Of a stretch of 33,795 nt of DNA, positions 17,293-26,441 are shown piece by piece. The translations under genes and the position numbers were made by a program. How positions within the stretch are numbered: position 1 is the first letter of the stretch; each line of letters opens with the position of its first letter. This DNA is from an uncultured Magnetospirillum sp. (GTDB lineage: Bacteria; Pseudomonadota; Alphaproteobacteria; Rhodospirillales; Magnetospirillaceae): the NCBI RefSeq assembly GCF_903853455.1, contig NZ_CAINTR010000191.1, positions 1 to 33,795 on the forward strand, in the 5' to 3' direction. The notes beneath the pieces were generated by a model. The model made no database searches. It saw nothing but the letters and a program-made list of their open reading frames with translations, and was not told where the DNA came from.

Positions 17293-19537
17293 AATATTCC
17301 TTGTAGCGGCCGTAATACTGCCCGTAATCGCCATAGGCGTAGCGGGCATGCTTACGCTGGTTCACCTGGGTCAGCACCACGCCGTGGGGCTGCACATGGG
17401 CCTCACGCAACAGCTTCATGCCGTTGCGGATGGCGTCGCGAGGGGTGTGGTTCCACTTGACCAGGTAGAGGACGCAATCGGCGCAACGCGCCAGGATGCG
17501 GGCGTCCGACACCGCCAGCACCGGCGGCGAATCGAAGATGATCCGGTCGTAATGGCCGGACAGCGTCCGGACCAGCGCCTCGATCTGCTGTTCGTTGATC
17601 AGGTCGGCCACATGGTCCATGCGGCCGGCGGGGATGAAATCGACCCCCTCGATCACCTGGGACTGGACGACCTCGGCCGGGGCGGCCTCGCCGGCCAGGA
17701 TCTGGGCCAGGCCGCGATCCCCGTTGACGCCCAGGGCGACGTCGAGGCGAGGACGGTGCAAATCGCCGTCCACCAGCACCACCCGTTCACCGGATTTGGC
17801 CAGCACCCCGGCCAGGCAGAGGGTGACGAAGGTCTTGCCCTCCTTGGGGACCGACGAGGTGACGGCCAACACCCGCGGCCGTTCCGTCGCGTCTCCCACA
17901 TCCAAGGTGACACGGAGACTGCGGATGGAATCGGCCAGGGCCGAACGGGGATGGAGTGCCAAATCCTCGGCCAGGGTGGCGGCGCGGTTGCGATGGATCG
18001 GAACCATGGCCAACACCGGCAGGCGGGTGAGTTCCTCGGCCTCGTCCGACGAACGGATGGCGTTGTCCAGGCGATCCAGCAGGAAGATCATGACCACGCC
18101 GATCACCAAGCCCGCCATGGTGGCCAGCGACAGGATCTGGAGGCGGTGAGGTTCCGAAGGTTGGGCCGGGATGGTGGCGGGCGAGATGATACGGGCATTG
18201 GCCCGCTGAACCTTTTCCTGCTCGGCGTCACGCTTGAAGCGGGCCAGGAACGATTCGTACAGCGAGCGGCTGGCCTCGGCCTGACGCTCCAGTTCCCGCA
18301 GCCGGATTTCCGCCCCGCTGGCCGTGTTGGTCTGGCGCTGCAGGTTGTCCACCTCGCGCTCGAGAGTCCGCACACCGGCCTGCCCGACCTCCACCTCGTT
18401 GGCGATGGAAATGGCGATCTTTTCGATTTCGTGGGCAATCTTGGTCCGCAACTCGGTCAAATCGGCGCGAGAGGCGATGATCTTGGGATGGCGTTCGCCA
18501 TAGGTGCGCGACGCCTCGGACATCTCACGCAGCAGGACGGTCTCCTGCTCGCGCAAGCGCTGGATCAACTGCGACTGCAAAACGTCGACGGCGGTTTCCA
18601 CATTGCCTTGCGAGCGGATGAGCGAACGGATCTGATCCAGGCGGGCCTGCTTCTGGGCCAGTTCGGTACGAGCCACCACCAGACGGGAACTCAGTTCCGA
18701 CAATTGCTGGTCGGTCATGGTGCCTGCGCGTTCGCCGGACCGCTCGTTCCGGCGCCGCAGGTTGTTGGCGGCGCGATATTGCTCGGAGGCGGTCTCGGCG
18801 ACGCTGACGTCGCGGCGAAGCACTTCCAGCCGGTCCCCCAGCCAGCCGGTGACGCGGCGGGCATCCTCAAAGCCCGCCTCCAGCCGGTCGGTCACATAGA
18901 GCTCCGCCAGGGTGTTGGCGATCTTGGCCGCCTTCTCGCGGTCTTCCGAGATGAAGGACAGGTTGACCACGAAAGCCCGACGCTGGGTCAAGACCTTGAA
19001 ATTGCGTTTGAACACCTGGGTGATCCGGGCCAGGGCGATTTCCTCGCGCGCGGCGGAGGAGACCGCTTCCCTCTCGCCCTCGGCGGTGGCGCGGGCGATC
19101 CAGGCCAGGGGGTTGACCGCCCCCAGGATGCTTTCCAGGGCCTTGGGCTTGCGCAGCTTGGTATTGAACTCGGGGTCTTCCGCCAGCCCGAGCTTTTCGA
19201 TGGCCTTGCGAACGATCACGTTCGAGGACATGACCTCGGCCTCGGTCAACACCGTCCCCTCGGTCAGGCGAACCCGGCCGCTGGTGCGATCATAGAAGGC
19301 CTCGGTGGCTTCCGGCCCCTCGATTATGATTTTGACGTCGGCGGTGTAGCGCGGCGTGGCCTGGGCCAGATACAACACGGTCGGGATGAGAACCAGAAGC
19401 CAGCAGGCCAGCAGCAGATGCTTGCCCCGCCATACCACCCGCCATGCCCACCGGGCGCGTTCGCGTATGTCGGCCACGACTTTGGCGGACAAGGCCGCCT
19501 TGGCCGATTCCACACTCAAATCCACGCCCTTCCTCAC
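17282..19537 (-). CDS. Wzc/GumC-type polysaccharide co-polymerase with BY-kinase domain
   Basis: A 751-residue inner-membrane protein controlling exopolysaccharide chain length and export. A TM helix lies near residues 37-57, followed by a Wzz-type periplasmic region with long coiled coils (about 200-450) and a second TM near 465-490. The cytoplasmic bacterial tyrosine kinase domain has Walker A SSVPKEGKT near 558, Walker A' VVLVDGDLHRP and Walker B IIFDSPP. The C-terminus holds a run of Tyr residues (YAYGDYGQYYGRYKEYYGD), the usual autophosphorylation cluster. The GTG start overlaps the stop of the outer-membrane barrel gene (GTGA); a later GTG at 19525 also fits a GAGGAAGG site. Confidence 0.9.
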   Translation of the reverse strand: MRKGVDLSVESAKAALSAKVVADIRERARWAWRVVWRGKHLLLACWLLVLIPTVLYLAQATPRYTADVKIIIEGPEATEAFYDRTSGRVRLTEGTVLTEAEVMSSNVIVRKAIEKLGLAEDPEFNTKLRKPKALESILGAVNPLAWIARATAEGEREAVSSAAREEIALARITQVFKRNFKVLTQRRAFVVNLSFISEDREKAAKIANTLAELYVTDRLEAGFEDARRVTGWLGDRLEVLRRDVSVAETASEQYRAANNLRRRNERSGERAGTMTDQQLSELSSRLVVARTELAQKQARLDQIRSLIRSQGNVETAVDVLQSQLIQRLREQETVLLREMSEASRTYGERHPKIIASRADLTELRTKIAHEIEKIAISIANEVEVGQAGVRTLEREVDNLQRQTNTASGAEIRLRELERQAEASRSLYESFLARFKRDAEQEKVQRANARIISPATIPAQPSEPHRLQILSLATMAGLVIGVVMIFLLDRLDNAIRSSDEAEELTRLPVLAMVPIHRNRAATLAEDLALHPRSALADSIRSLRVTLDVGDATERPRVLAVTSSVPKEGKTFVTLCLAGVLAKSGERVVLVDGDLHRPRLDVALGVNGDRGLAQILAGEAAPAEVVQSQVIEGVDFIPAGRMDHVADLINEQQIEALVRTLSGHYDRIIFDSPPVLAVSDARILARCADCVLYLVKWNHTPRDAIRNGMKLLREAHVQPHGVVLTQVNQRKHARYAYGDYGQYYGRYKEYYGD

Positions 19538-20907
19538 AAACGTAGGCCGAGCCGCATCATGACCAGGGTCTGATCGAAATCGGACGAACCGATCTGAGAG
19601 CGCTTGAACTTCTGCGCCACCTCGCCGGAGAAGTAGGCCTCGGGAACCAGCACATAGGTGCCCTTCAGCCGCCAGTCATAGGTATAGGCCTCTTTCTGGA
19701 TCCCTTCATATTGGTCGAAGGTCACCCCGCCGGAGGCGGTCAGAATGATGTTGCGCTCGAGCTCGTGACGGATCAGGAGCGAGGCTGCGGTCTCGACCAT
19801 GCCGCCGACGAGATCGGTGGTGGTCTCCTTCACCGAACGCTCGAGGGCGGGAACCACCAGGGTCAGCTTGTCCGGGGTCCAGTTGAACTGTGACCGGAAC
19901 GACACGCCCGAGGGGTTGGAGAACGCCCCGGTTTTGTAGTTCTGCTCCATGTAGCCGACCAGGAAGTCACCTCGGATCAGCTGACTGATATCGACGCCGA
20001 TGCCGGCCTGCGCGCTGTAGCCCTCGCTGTCGCGGTTCAGCCCCTTGCTGTTGGGGACGTTGTCGTAGCGATGCATGTTCTCGGAGTACTGCATCAGGGC
20101 GTAATAGCTGGGGAAAATCTCGTACCCGACTCGGCCGGTGGCGGCGCCTTCCCACCGATCACGATCCCGGTTCTGGACGACAGTCCCACTGGTGGTGGTG
20201 ACGTTGTCGAATTCGTTGCGGTCGGCGGTCACTTCGACGGAATACAGGAAGTTGCCTACGGTGTTCTTGGCCGAGGTCCGGGAGTTCAAGCCGCGAGTCT
20301 GGGTCGGCGTCTTGCCCTTGGCCTCGTCCGGGCTGCTACGATCCTCGCTGCGGCTGAACAGATTGACGAACATCCCGAGTTCGGCCGTCTTCGTCACGTC
20401 GATGCGGCCGTCGGCCGCCAAGTTGCCGTCCAGATGGTTGTCGCGGGTGAAGCTGTGATACATGAACTGCTCGGCCTTGCCGTAGAAGTTCAGGGAGTGG
20501 GTGTCGAACCGCGATTGCAGCCGGAATTCAGGCGCCACGCTGGAAATGAAGTCGGCCTTGGCCGAACGGTTCTCGGCGTAGACATTGGTGTTCAAAGCCT
20601 CGCCGAACTCGATTGCCGGCAGCAGCAGAAACTCGCCCAGGTCGATGCCCTTGGGCTGGTACGCGTCGATGGTGCGATCCGCGTCGTGCACGCCGGTGGG
20701 ATCGTCCTGGGGCCGTGGCTCGGCGGTCAGGGGGGCGGCGTCGTGCTGACGACGGGGATCGAGCACGCCGCCCGGCTTCACCGTATCCTGGGCGACGCCC
20801 ACCGAGGAGACGAACATGCCGCCGACGACGATGGATGCGCCGATGATTCGAGCCAACGACAGGGGGCGAGCCGAGAAAGCGCCGGACCGAAGAGAATGGG
20901 ATATCAT
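19534..20907 (-). CDS. Outer-membrane beta-barrel protein of the exopolysaccharide locus
   Basis: A 457-residue protein with a Sec signal peptide: a basic start, hydrophobic IIGASIVVGGMFVSSVG and a cleavage site after GVA near residue 39. The mature part shows alternating beta-strand patterns with many aromatic and charged residues and ends in an amphipathic strand (LVMMRLGLRL), as in outer-membrane barrels found next to Wza/Wzc genes of alphaproteobacteria. It may help secretion or anchoring of the polysaccharide. The ATG has AAGGTGG upstream. The downstream Wzc-like gene is coupled through a GTGA overlap. The gap 20908-21028 before it should hold a promoter, but no convincing -35/-10 pair was seen. 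Confidence 0.75.
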   Translation of the reverse strand: MISHSLRSGAFSARPLSLARIIGASIVVGGMFVSSVGVAQDTVKPGGVLDPRRQHDAAPLTAEPRPQDDPTGVHDADRTIDAYQPKGIDLGEFLLLPAIEFGEALNTNVYAENRSAKADFISSVAPEFRLQSRFDTHSLNFYGKAEQFMYHSFTRDNHLDGNLAADGRIDVTKTAELGMFVNLFSRSEDRSSPDEAKGKTPTQTRGLNSRTSAKNTVGNFLYSVEVTADRNEFDNVTTTSGTVVQNRDRDRWEGAATGRVGYEIFPSYYALMQYSENMHRYDNVPNSKGLNRDSEGYSAQAGIGVDISQLIRGDFLVGYMEQNYKTGAFSNPSGVSFRSQFNWTPDKLTLVVPALERSVKETTTDLVGGMVETAASLLIRHELERNIILTASGGVTFDQYEGIQKEAYTYDWRLKGTYVLVPEAYFSGEVAQKFKRSQIGSSDFDQTLVMMRLGLRL

Positions 20908-21028
20908 GCCGCCACCTTATGCCCTGATAAAGCCGAACAGCCCCGCACCGAAGCCTATTGGTTGAACTACTACCATTTCCGCCCACTGTTGACTAGGGGG
21001 ATTGCGCAGCATGTCCCGGCCGAGGCGC

Positions 21029-21823
21029 TCAACTGCCGCCGGCCTGGAGAATGCGCCGCTGGTCGCCCCAAAACACCGCCGCCGACAAGCGCCCCGAGGC
21101 ATAGGCGCCGGTGTCGAGTCCGACGCGGTTGGGTAGCAGTTCCGGTTGGTCCACGATGGTGTGGCCGTGAACGATCACCTTGCCATGGTGCCGGGTCGAG
21201 CCCAGGAACGGCTCGCGGATCCACAGCAAGTCCTCGACCTTCTGGCTCTCGATGGCCCGGCCGGGGCGGATGCCGGCATGGACGAAGGCGTAACCGTCGA
21301 TGACCACCATGGGCTTCAGCGCCTTGACGAAAGCCAGATGATGGGGCGGCAGCGCCTCGGCGAAGCGGTCGCGCAGTTCGCGCAGACGGCCGGGGGCACG
21401 ACTGCCGCTGGAGGCGCGGACGCCGTAGGAGGCCAGGGTTTCCAGGCCTCCGAACTCCAGCCAGATGCCGCCGGGAGCGGGATTGGCAAGGAATTCGAGC
21501 ATGGCCGCCTCGTGGTTTCCCACCAGGAAGTGACAGCGAAAGCCGGGCGGTGGCTGACGGCTCAGCAATTCGATAACGCCGCGGCTGTCGGCCCCCCGGT
21601 CCACGTAATCGCCGAGGAAGACCAGGTCGGGGGGAACAGGGCTGTCGGCAAGGGACTGAGCGTCGGCGGCGATGAGGTCCAGCAACTGGCGCAGCAGGCC
21701 GATCTCGCCGTGAATGTCGCCGATGGCGTAGACCCTGGCGCCCTCGGCAAGCCGTCCCGCCGGAGACCCAGCCTCGACTCGGGGGCCGCCGATCAGGTCG
21801 CGCAACATGGTCCAAAATCGCAT
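21029..21823 (-). CDS. PP2A-type metallophosphoesterase
   Basis: A 264-residue calcineurin-like phosphatase with all metal-binding signatures in order: YAIGDIHGE near residue 33, VFLGDYVDRG near 68, VGNHE near 98, then FVHAGIRP and VIVHGHT. Such serine/threonine or tyrosine phosphatases often occur in exopolysaccharide loci and may reverse phosphorylation of the Wzc-like kinase, but the substrate is not shown here. The first ATG (21823) is used; a second at 21808 is an alternative. It is divergent from the Wza-like gene. Confidence 0.8.
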   Translation of the reverse strand: MRFWTMLRDLIGGPRVEAGSPAGRLAEGARVYAIGDIHGEIGLLRQLLDLIAADAQSLADSPVPPDLVFLGDYVDRGADSRGVIELLSRQPPPGFRCHFLVGNHEAAMLEFLANPAPGGIWLEFGGLETLASYGVRASSGSRAPGRLRELRDRFAEALPPHHLAFVKALKPMVVIDGYAFVHAGIRPGRAIESQKVEDLLWIREPFLGSTRHHGKVIVHGHTIVDQPELLPNRVGLDTGAYASGRLSAAVFWGDQRRILQAGGS

Positions 21824-21849
21824 CTGTGGCGCTATCCTTGATGATCCCG

Positions 21850-21878
21850 TTGCCTTCGTGGGCCTTCCTCGGTTAACT
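21850..21878 (+). promoter_or_regulatory. Possible promoter for the Wza-like gene
   Basis: TTGCCT (21850-21855) and TTAACT (21873-21878) are 17 bases apart in the divergent gap between the phosphatase and wza-like genes. The match is moderate. Confidence 0.3.
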
Positions 21879-21922
21879 CATGCAACGGTTGGAGTCCAAT
21901 CGAAAAGGGAGTTCCGAGGGCC

Positions 21923-22519
21923 ATGGGCGTTTACAACGAGTTGGGATCGCTGCGGCGCACGCTGGCCGCTTTCGCCGTTTCGGGTTTCTTGCTGGCGGGG
22001 TGTACCATCGGCAGCATCCCGGCCGAGGAGGCTCCCATGGTGGTGCTTGCCCCGGGCGAAGGATCGCTGCTGGAGGCCGGCACGAGACTCCGCATCATCG
22101 TCTTCAACGAAACCAACCTGTCCGGCGAGTTCGTGGTCGACACCTCGGGCAACGTGTCGCTGCCGCTGCTGGGCAACATCCCCGCCGCCGGCACCAACGC
22201 CAAGACCCTGTCCACCCGCATCGAGGACGGGCTCAAAAGGGACGGCTACATGCGCGAGCCCCGCGTCGCCGTCGAGATCATGAGCTTCCGGCCGTTCTAC
22301 GTGCTGGGCGAAGTCAAGCTGCCGGGAGAGTTCATCTACACCAACGGCATGACCGCGCTGAGCGCCGTGGCCCGGGCCGGCGGTTACGACTATCGCGCCC
22401 GCCAAGGCTCCATGGTGCTGAGCCGTATCGTCGATGGCGTCCAGAAGGACTACCTGGCCAACGAGCGGACGCCGATCCTGCCGGGCGACGTCATCAAGGT
22501 GCTCGAAAGAAGGTTCTGA
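21923..22519 (+). CDS. Wza-like polysaccharide export lipoprotein
   Basis: A 198-residue lipoprotein. The signal ends in the lipobox LAGC with Cys27, the lipidated residue. The Poly_export domain follows (LEAGTRLRIIVFNETNLSGEFVVDTSGNVSLPLLGNI), then one SLBB domain (FYVLGEVKLPGEFIYTNGMT). It is at the short end of the family, with a single SLBB. It would form the periplasmic/outer-membrane export channel working with the Wzc-like kinase and the barrel protein. GGGAG lies a little upstream of the ATG. The last 26 bases overlap the convergent flippase gene. Confidence 0.9.
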   Translation: MGVYNELGSLRRTLAAFAVSGFLLAGCTIGSIPAEEAPMVVLAPGEGSLLEAGTRLRIIVFNETNLSGEFVVDTSGNVSLPLLGNIPAAGTNAKTLSTRIEDGLKRDGYMREPRVAVEIMSFRPFYVLGEVKLPGEFIYTNGMTALSAVARAGGYDYRARQGSMVLSRIVDGVQKDYLANERTPILPGDVIKVLERRF

Positions 22520-23984
22520 GGGCAGTGAAGCCCGGCAGCCTCAAAAGCCGCCCCGCCAGGGCATAGGTCACAAGCACCGCCGCCGCCGTCGCCATGGCGC
22601 GCGGCACTCCGGGGGCCAAGAGACCGTCGGCCGCCACCACCAGACCGGCAAGGCCCGAGACCGCCGCCGCCGCCAGCAACGACGGCAATGGCAAGGCCAA
22701 GGCCGCCGCGCCCTGGACACGGGCGGCCTTGGCGACCACCAGCGCGGTCTGGGCGGTGGTCGCCGCCGCATAAGCGAGAACGATCCCCCCGGGGCCGCCG
22801 ATCCGGGCCCACCACAGGGCGAGGCCGGCATGGAGGATGGCGGCGGCCATGCCCGAACCGACATTGAACCGGTCGTGCCCGGCCAGTTGCAGCCATTTCA
22901 TCAAGGGGGTGCTCAGCAGGAAATAGCCGCTGGCCAGGTAGAACAGCAGCAGCAGCCCCGACACCGCCCGCGAGTCTTCCAGGGTGAAGCGCCCCCGCTG
23001 GAACAGGATGGCCACGATGTCCTGGTTGGCCGCCAGCAGCACCATGAGTACAGGCAGGCCCACCACCAAGGCGGGATAGATCATGGCCCCCGCCGGCGGC
23101 GGCCGCCGCTCTCCGCCCTCGGCCGCGCTGGCCATGGCACCGGTGAATTGACCGGCGGCGATGGCCGCCGGCAAGGCCCCCACCAGCGGCGCCACCGAAC
23201 GGGCCATGGCGATGGCGGAGATGGCCCCCTCGCCCGCCAGGGACGCCGCCGCCCGCTCCACCACCAAAATCAGGTTATGGGGCAGGTTTCCTCCGGCGAC
23301 CAGGGCCAAGCCGCGCAGCGAAGCCGCCAGCGTGCGGCCGGTCACCGTCCCACCCGGCCATGGGCGGGCGTGACGGTGCGCCATGACCAGCAGGAAGACA
23401 TCGACCAGGGCGGCTCCGGCCAAGGCGGTCTCCACCAATCCCTCGGCGTCGCAACGGCCGAGGGCGACCAGGGCCAGGGCCTGGACGGCCCCGGCGACGT
23501 TGACCATGGCGGAGCGCAGAATGCCGGCGGCGGCACGCCCACGGCCAATGAGGATGGCGGCCAGCACATGGCCGGTCAGCAGCAGCGGGAGCAGGGCCGA
23601 GGAAAGAACCTGCAACCCCGCCGCCCGGGCATGCCATGCGGCCTCCTTGCCAGGCGCCAGCACCACCACCAGCGGCGCCGCGCAACCGGCCATCAGCCCC
23701 CACAGGCCAAGGCAGGCGGCGCCATAGGCCACTAGGTCGGCATTGAGTCCGTGGCGGGGATCCTCGGCGGCGATGGTGCGCAGCCCCACCACCATGAACG
23801 AATCGCCCAGCAGCGCCGCCAACAGCAGCGGGGCGGCCACCACCACGAAATAGGTGTCGGCCTCGCCCCCCACTCCCAAGGCGAAGGCCAGCGCCGCCAT
23901 GAAGACGGCGGCGGCTCCCTTGTCCAGGATCATGCCGAGGATGAAAAGAAGGGAATGGCGGCGCATGTGAGGCCGCCCGATCAT
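22494..23984 (-). CDS. MurJ/MviN-type lipid-linked oligosaccharide flippase
   Basis: A 496-residue membrane protein with roughly 12-14 hydrophobic segments. The motif ILFQRGRFTLEDS matches the conserved MurJ-family sequence, and GNLPHNLILVVERAAAS also fits the fold. In this setting it likely flips the lipid-linked repeat unit, acting as a Wzx equivalent rather than as the housekeeping lipid II flippase. The ATG at 23984 was chosen because it overlaps the stop of the VanZ-like gene (ATGA); an ATG at 23966 is the alternative. The 3' end overlaps the Wza-like gene by 26 bases. Confidence 0.8.
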   Translation of the reverse strand: MIGRPHMRRHSLLFILGMILDKGAAAVFMAALAFALGVGGEADTYFVVVAAPLLLAALLGDSFMVVGLRTIAAEDPRHGLNADLVAYGAACLGLWGLMAGCAAPLVVVLAPGKEAAWHARAAGLQVLSSALLPLLLTGHVLAAILIGRGRAAAGILRSAMVNVAGAVQALALVALGRCDAEGLVETALAGAALVDVFLLVMAHRHARPWPGGTVTGRTLAASLRGLALVAGGNLPHNLILVVERAAASLAGEGAISAIAMARSVAPLVGALPAAIAAGQFTGAMASAAEGGERRPPPAGAMIYPALVVGLPVLMVLLAANQDIVAILFQRGRFTLEDSRAVSGLLLLFYLASGYFLLSTPLMKWLQLAGHDRFNVGSGMAAAILHAGLALWWARIGGPGGIVLAYAAATTAQTALVVAKAARVQGAAALALPLPSLLAAAAVSGLAGLVVAADGLLAPGVPRAMATAAAVLVTYALAGRLLRLPGFTALRTFFRAP

Positions 23985-24331
23985 CGCGGCACCACGCGCA
24001 GCCCCAGAAGCCCCACCCCCGCCCCCAGCAGATTGAAGGCGGCATCCCCCCACGACCCGCTGCGTTCAGGGACCAGATTTTGCAGCAGTTCCATGCCGCC
24101 GCCGAAGGCGACCGCCACCGCCACCGCCACCCAGAGCGGCCACGACCGGGGCAACGCCTGGGCCAAGCAGAAGCACAGCACGCCATAGGCGCCGAGATGG
24201 ACCAGCTTGTCGAAACCAAAGTTCCCCGGCGGCGCCAGGGCGGGATGCAGCGAACCGACGACTCCACAGACCAGCACCACCACGGTCAAAATAGTGAAGT
24301 TCCGCCGACGGCGGCCGGTCTTGTCGGTCAT
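23981..24331 (-). CDS. VanZ-like membrane protein
   Basis: A 116-residue protein with about four hydrophobic segments. The VanZ-family pattern is visible: FDKLVHLGAYGVLCF, then GGGMELLQNLVPERSGSWGDAAFNLLGAGVG. Function of this family is not settled; members occur in polysaccharide and glycopeptide-resistance loci. The start overlaps the stop of the FkbM-GT4 gene (ATGA) and the stop overlaps the flippase start, so all three are coupled. Confidence 0.75.
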   Translation of the reverse strand: MTDKTGRRRRNFTILTVVVLVCGVVGSLHPALAPPGNFGFDKLVHLGAYGVLCFCLAQALPRSWPLWVAVAVAVAFGGGMELLQNLVPERSGSWGDAAFNLLGAGVGLLGLRVVPR

Positions 24332-26268
24332 GGCGTCATCTCCGGGGGAATCTCCGCGCCGTCGAGGACGTGGCGGTACAGGGCCAAATGCCGCGCCACC
24401 GCCGCCTCGATGGAATGGTGGGCGGCGGCATGGGTGCGAACCCGTTCGGCCCAACGCCGCCGTTCCTCGGGCGGACAGTCAAGACACCGCCGAAGGCCGG
24501 CGACCATGGCGGCCACGTCGCCCACCGCCACCACCGCCACCCCCAGCCCTTCGGTGACCTCGCGCACATTGCCCACGTCGGTGGCCACCAGGGGCAGGCC
24601 GGCGGCCAGGGCCTGGAGCACCACGATGGGCGCCGCCTCGGTATGGGAGGGAAACAGCAGGGCGTCGAAGCGCTCCAGCCAGTCCGGCACGTCGGTGCGA
24701 TAGCCCACAAGGTGGATATGGGAGCCGAGACCGGCCTCGGCGATGGCGGCATCAAGACGGGCGGCGAAGGCCTCGTGGCCGGGCAGGACCTTGCCCACCA
24801 TGACGCCTTGTGCGGGGACGCCCTCGGCCCGCAGCGCCTTTATGGCGGCCACGAAGTCCAGGCCGCCCTTGGGTTCCACCAGATTGCTGACGAAGCCGAT
24901 CACCGGCCGGCCGGGAGGCAACGCCACCGCCGGTTCCCCACTCGGCCCACGGGCGGGAATGGGCGGCGGCAACACCATGCGGACCCGAGCGCCCAGGCCA
25001 TAGCGGCGACTGACCGCGCGGCTGGCCACCACAAGGGAGATGCCAGGATGACGCAGCAACGGCCGCGCCAGGGCGACGAAGGCGTCGGGCACCAGGGTGT
25101 CGTTCCAGTGCCAAACCACCGGCACCCCCGCCCACAGGCCGCCGAGCACCGGCCCCAGATTGGTGATGCCGTTGACGTGCAGCAGGTCGAAGGCCTCGGC
25201 CCCGATCAGGTGCTGGACCCGCCAGGCCTGGAACGGCAGGTCGAGGACGAATTTCATCGCCGCCCCCAGCCGGCGCCGCAGCGGCGACAGAACCAGCCGC
25301 CGCTGGGGAAAGGCCCGACGGGCGAGGAAGGCCTCGAAATCGACATCATGGTCGTCGGAGGGGAAAAGTACGGTGGTATCGACGCCGTGGGGCCGCAAGG
25401 CCTCGCCCACCTCCACCAGCCGCCATTGGGCACCGCCGAAATGGGCGCGATGCACGGCGTTCAGCACCTTGATCCGGGGCCTCCCGGCCTCCCCTTGCCG
25501 GAACAGCAGGTCGGCCTGGACACAACGGCCATGGTCGCGGCAGGTCTGGCCGATTCCGGCCAGGGTGAAACCGTATCCAGCCAAGGCGGCCACCACCTCG
25601 CCGGCCAGAGGCTGACCGCCGTAAAACGGCTCGAACGAGACTTCGACCAGCACGTAGGCGAAGCGGTCCAGCACCCCTTCGGCACCACGCAGCACCGCCA
25701 ATTCACCGCCCTGGACATCCAGCTTCAGCAGCGCCGGCCCGGTGATGGCCTCGGCTGTCACCATCCGGTCCAGCCGCTCCACCGTCACCTCGTCCATCGC
25801 CTCCAGGCCGGTGTGGGGGGCGTAGCGCTCCTGGCGCCGGGTGATGGGCAGCAGCGAGGAATTATCGTCGGCGCGGGAGCGGTGGAACGGCCGCCGGCCG
25901 CCGGCTTCGGCCAGGGCGACACGGCTGAGGCGAACAAGAGGGTCGTCGAAAAACAACCGTTCGAAGGTGTCGGCGGCGCCCTCGCCGGGTTCGAAGGCGT
26001 GGATGCGCACCCGAGGAAACAAGGTGCGGGCCAGCAGGCTGAACTGGCCCCGGTTGGCGCCGACGTCGTAGATCTCGGCCAGATCGAGAGAGCGCAGCAA
26101 CGCCCGGCTTTCCAGGGTGGGGAACACCCCCAGGGGCACGCCCCGGCGGAAGCCGGGATTGGCCAGACTCGCCGCCAGCTTGACGCCACGCCGCCCCCAG
26201 CGGGCCATCCTCGCGCCGAGGCTCACGGCCCGTCTCGCGTCAAGGGGGCTGGTCGGGAAGCGTTCCAT
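24328..26268 (-). CDS. FkbM-family methyltransferase fused to GT4 glycosyltransferase
   Basis: A 646-residue two-domain protein. Residues about 50-260 form an FkbM-type SAM methyltransferase: IYDVGANRGQFSLLAR, VRIHAFEPGEG, ALLKLDVQGGELAVLRGA and YVLVEVSFEPFYGG. From about residue 275 a GT-B glycosyltransferase starts with IKVLNAVHRAHFGGAQWRL and continues with FDLLHVNGITNLGP, IGFVSNLVEPKGGLDFV and FPSHTEAAPIVVLQALAAGLPLVATDVG. Both domains look complete, unlike the ABC-GT chimera, so this is probably a working bifunctional enzyme that adds and O-methylates a sugar. The ATG at 26268 has no clear ribosome site; an upstream extension to 26415 looks non-coding. First gene of a coupled minus-strand operon with the VanZ-like and flippase genes. 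Confidence 0.8.
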   Translation of the reverse strand: MERFPTSPLDARRAVSLGARMARWGRRGVKLAASLANPGFRRGVPLGVFPTLESRALLRSLDLAEIYDVGANRGQFSLLARTLFPRVRIHAFEPGEGAADTFERLFFDDPLVRLSRVALAEAGGRRPFHRSRADDNSSLLPITRRQERYAPHTGLEAMDEVTVERLDRMVTAEAITGPALLKLDVQGGELAVLRGAEGVLDRFAYVLVEVSFEPFYGGQPLAGEVVAALAGYGFTLAGIGQTCRDHGRCVQADLLFRQGEAGRPRIKVLNAVHRAHFGGAQWRLVEVGEALRPHGVDTTVLFPSDDHDVDFEAFLARRAFPQRRLVLSPLRRRLGAAMKFVLDLPFQAWRVQHLIGAEAFDLLHVNGITNLGPVLGGLWAGVPVVWHWNDTLVPDAFVALARPLLRHPGISLVVASRAVSRRYGLGARVRMVLPPPIPARGPSGEPAVALPPGRPVIGFVSNLVEPKGGLDFVAAIKALRAEGVPAQGVMVGKVLPGHEAFAARLDAAIAEAGLGSHIHLVGYRTDVPDWLERFDALLFPSHTEAAPIVVLQALAAGLPLVATDVGNVREVTEGLGVAVVAVGDVAAMVAGLRRCLDCPPEERRRWAERVRTHAAAHHSIEAAVARHLALYRHVLDGAEIPPEMTP

Positions 26269-26377
26269 GGGGGCTGGGTCATCAAGCGTCGCCGAACAGA
26301 GGCATGAGCACCGAAGTATCGCGTCGATTGCAGGCAACGGCAAGCGGCGTCGCCGCTCCGCCTGGTCCGCTTTCAAT

Positions 26378-26406
26378 TTGAGCGGTCGGAAGGAATGCGA
26401 TATAGA
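26378..26406 (+). promoter_or_regulatory. Probable sigma-70 promoter for the methyltransferase gene
   Basis: TTGAGC (26378-26383) and TATAGA (26401-26406) have an ideal 17-base spacer and lie about 35 bases before the ATG of the plus-strand gene, in the 173-base divergent gap 26269-26441. Confidence 0.5.
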
Positions 26407-26441
26407 CCCGGCCATTGCTCTTGCGGAAGGGGCGCCGCGAC

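Noticed and set aside
17243-19573. Long plus-strand reading frame opposite the Wzc-like gene
   Set aside because: It lies antisense to a gene with clear domains, its translation is Gly/Gln/His-rich low-complexity sequence, and it has no family motifs; it is a high-GC shadow.
24370-26307. Long plus-strand reading frame opposite the FkbM-GT4 gene
   Set aside because: Same reason: antisense to a gene with two recognisable domains, no motifs of its own.
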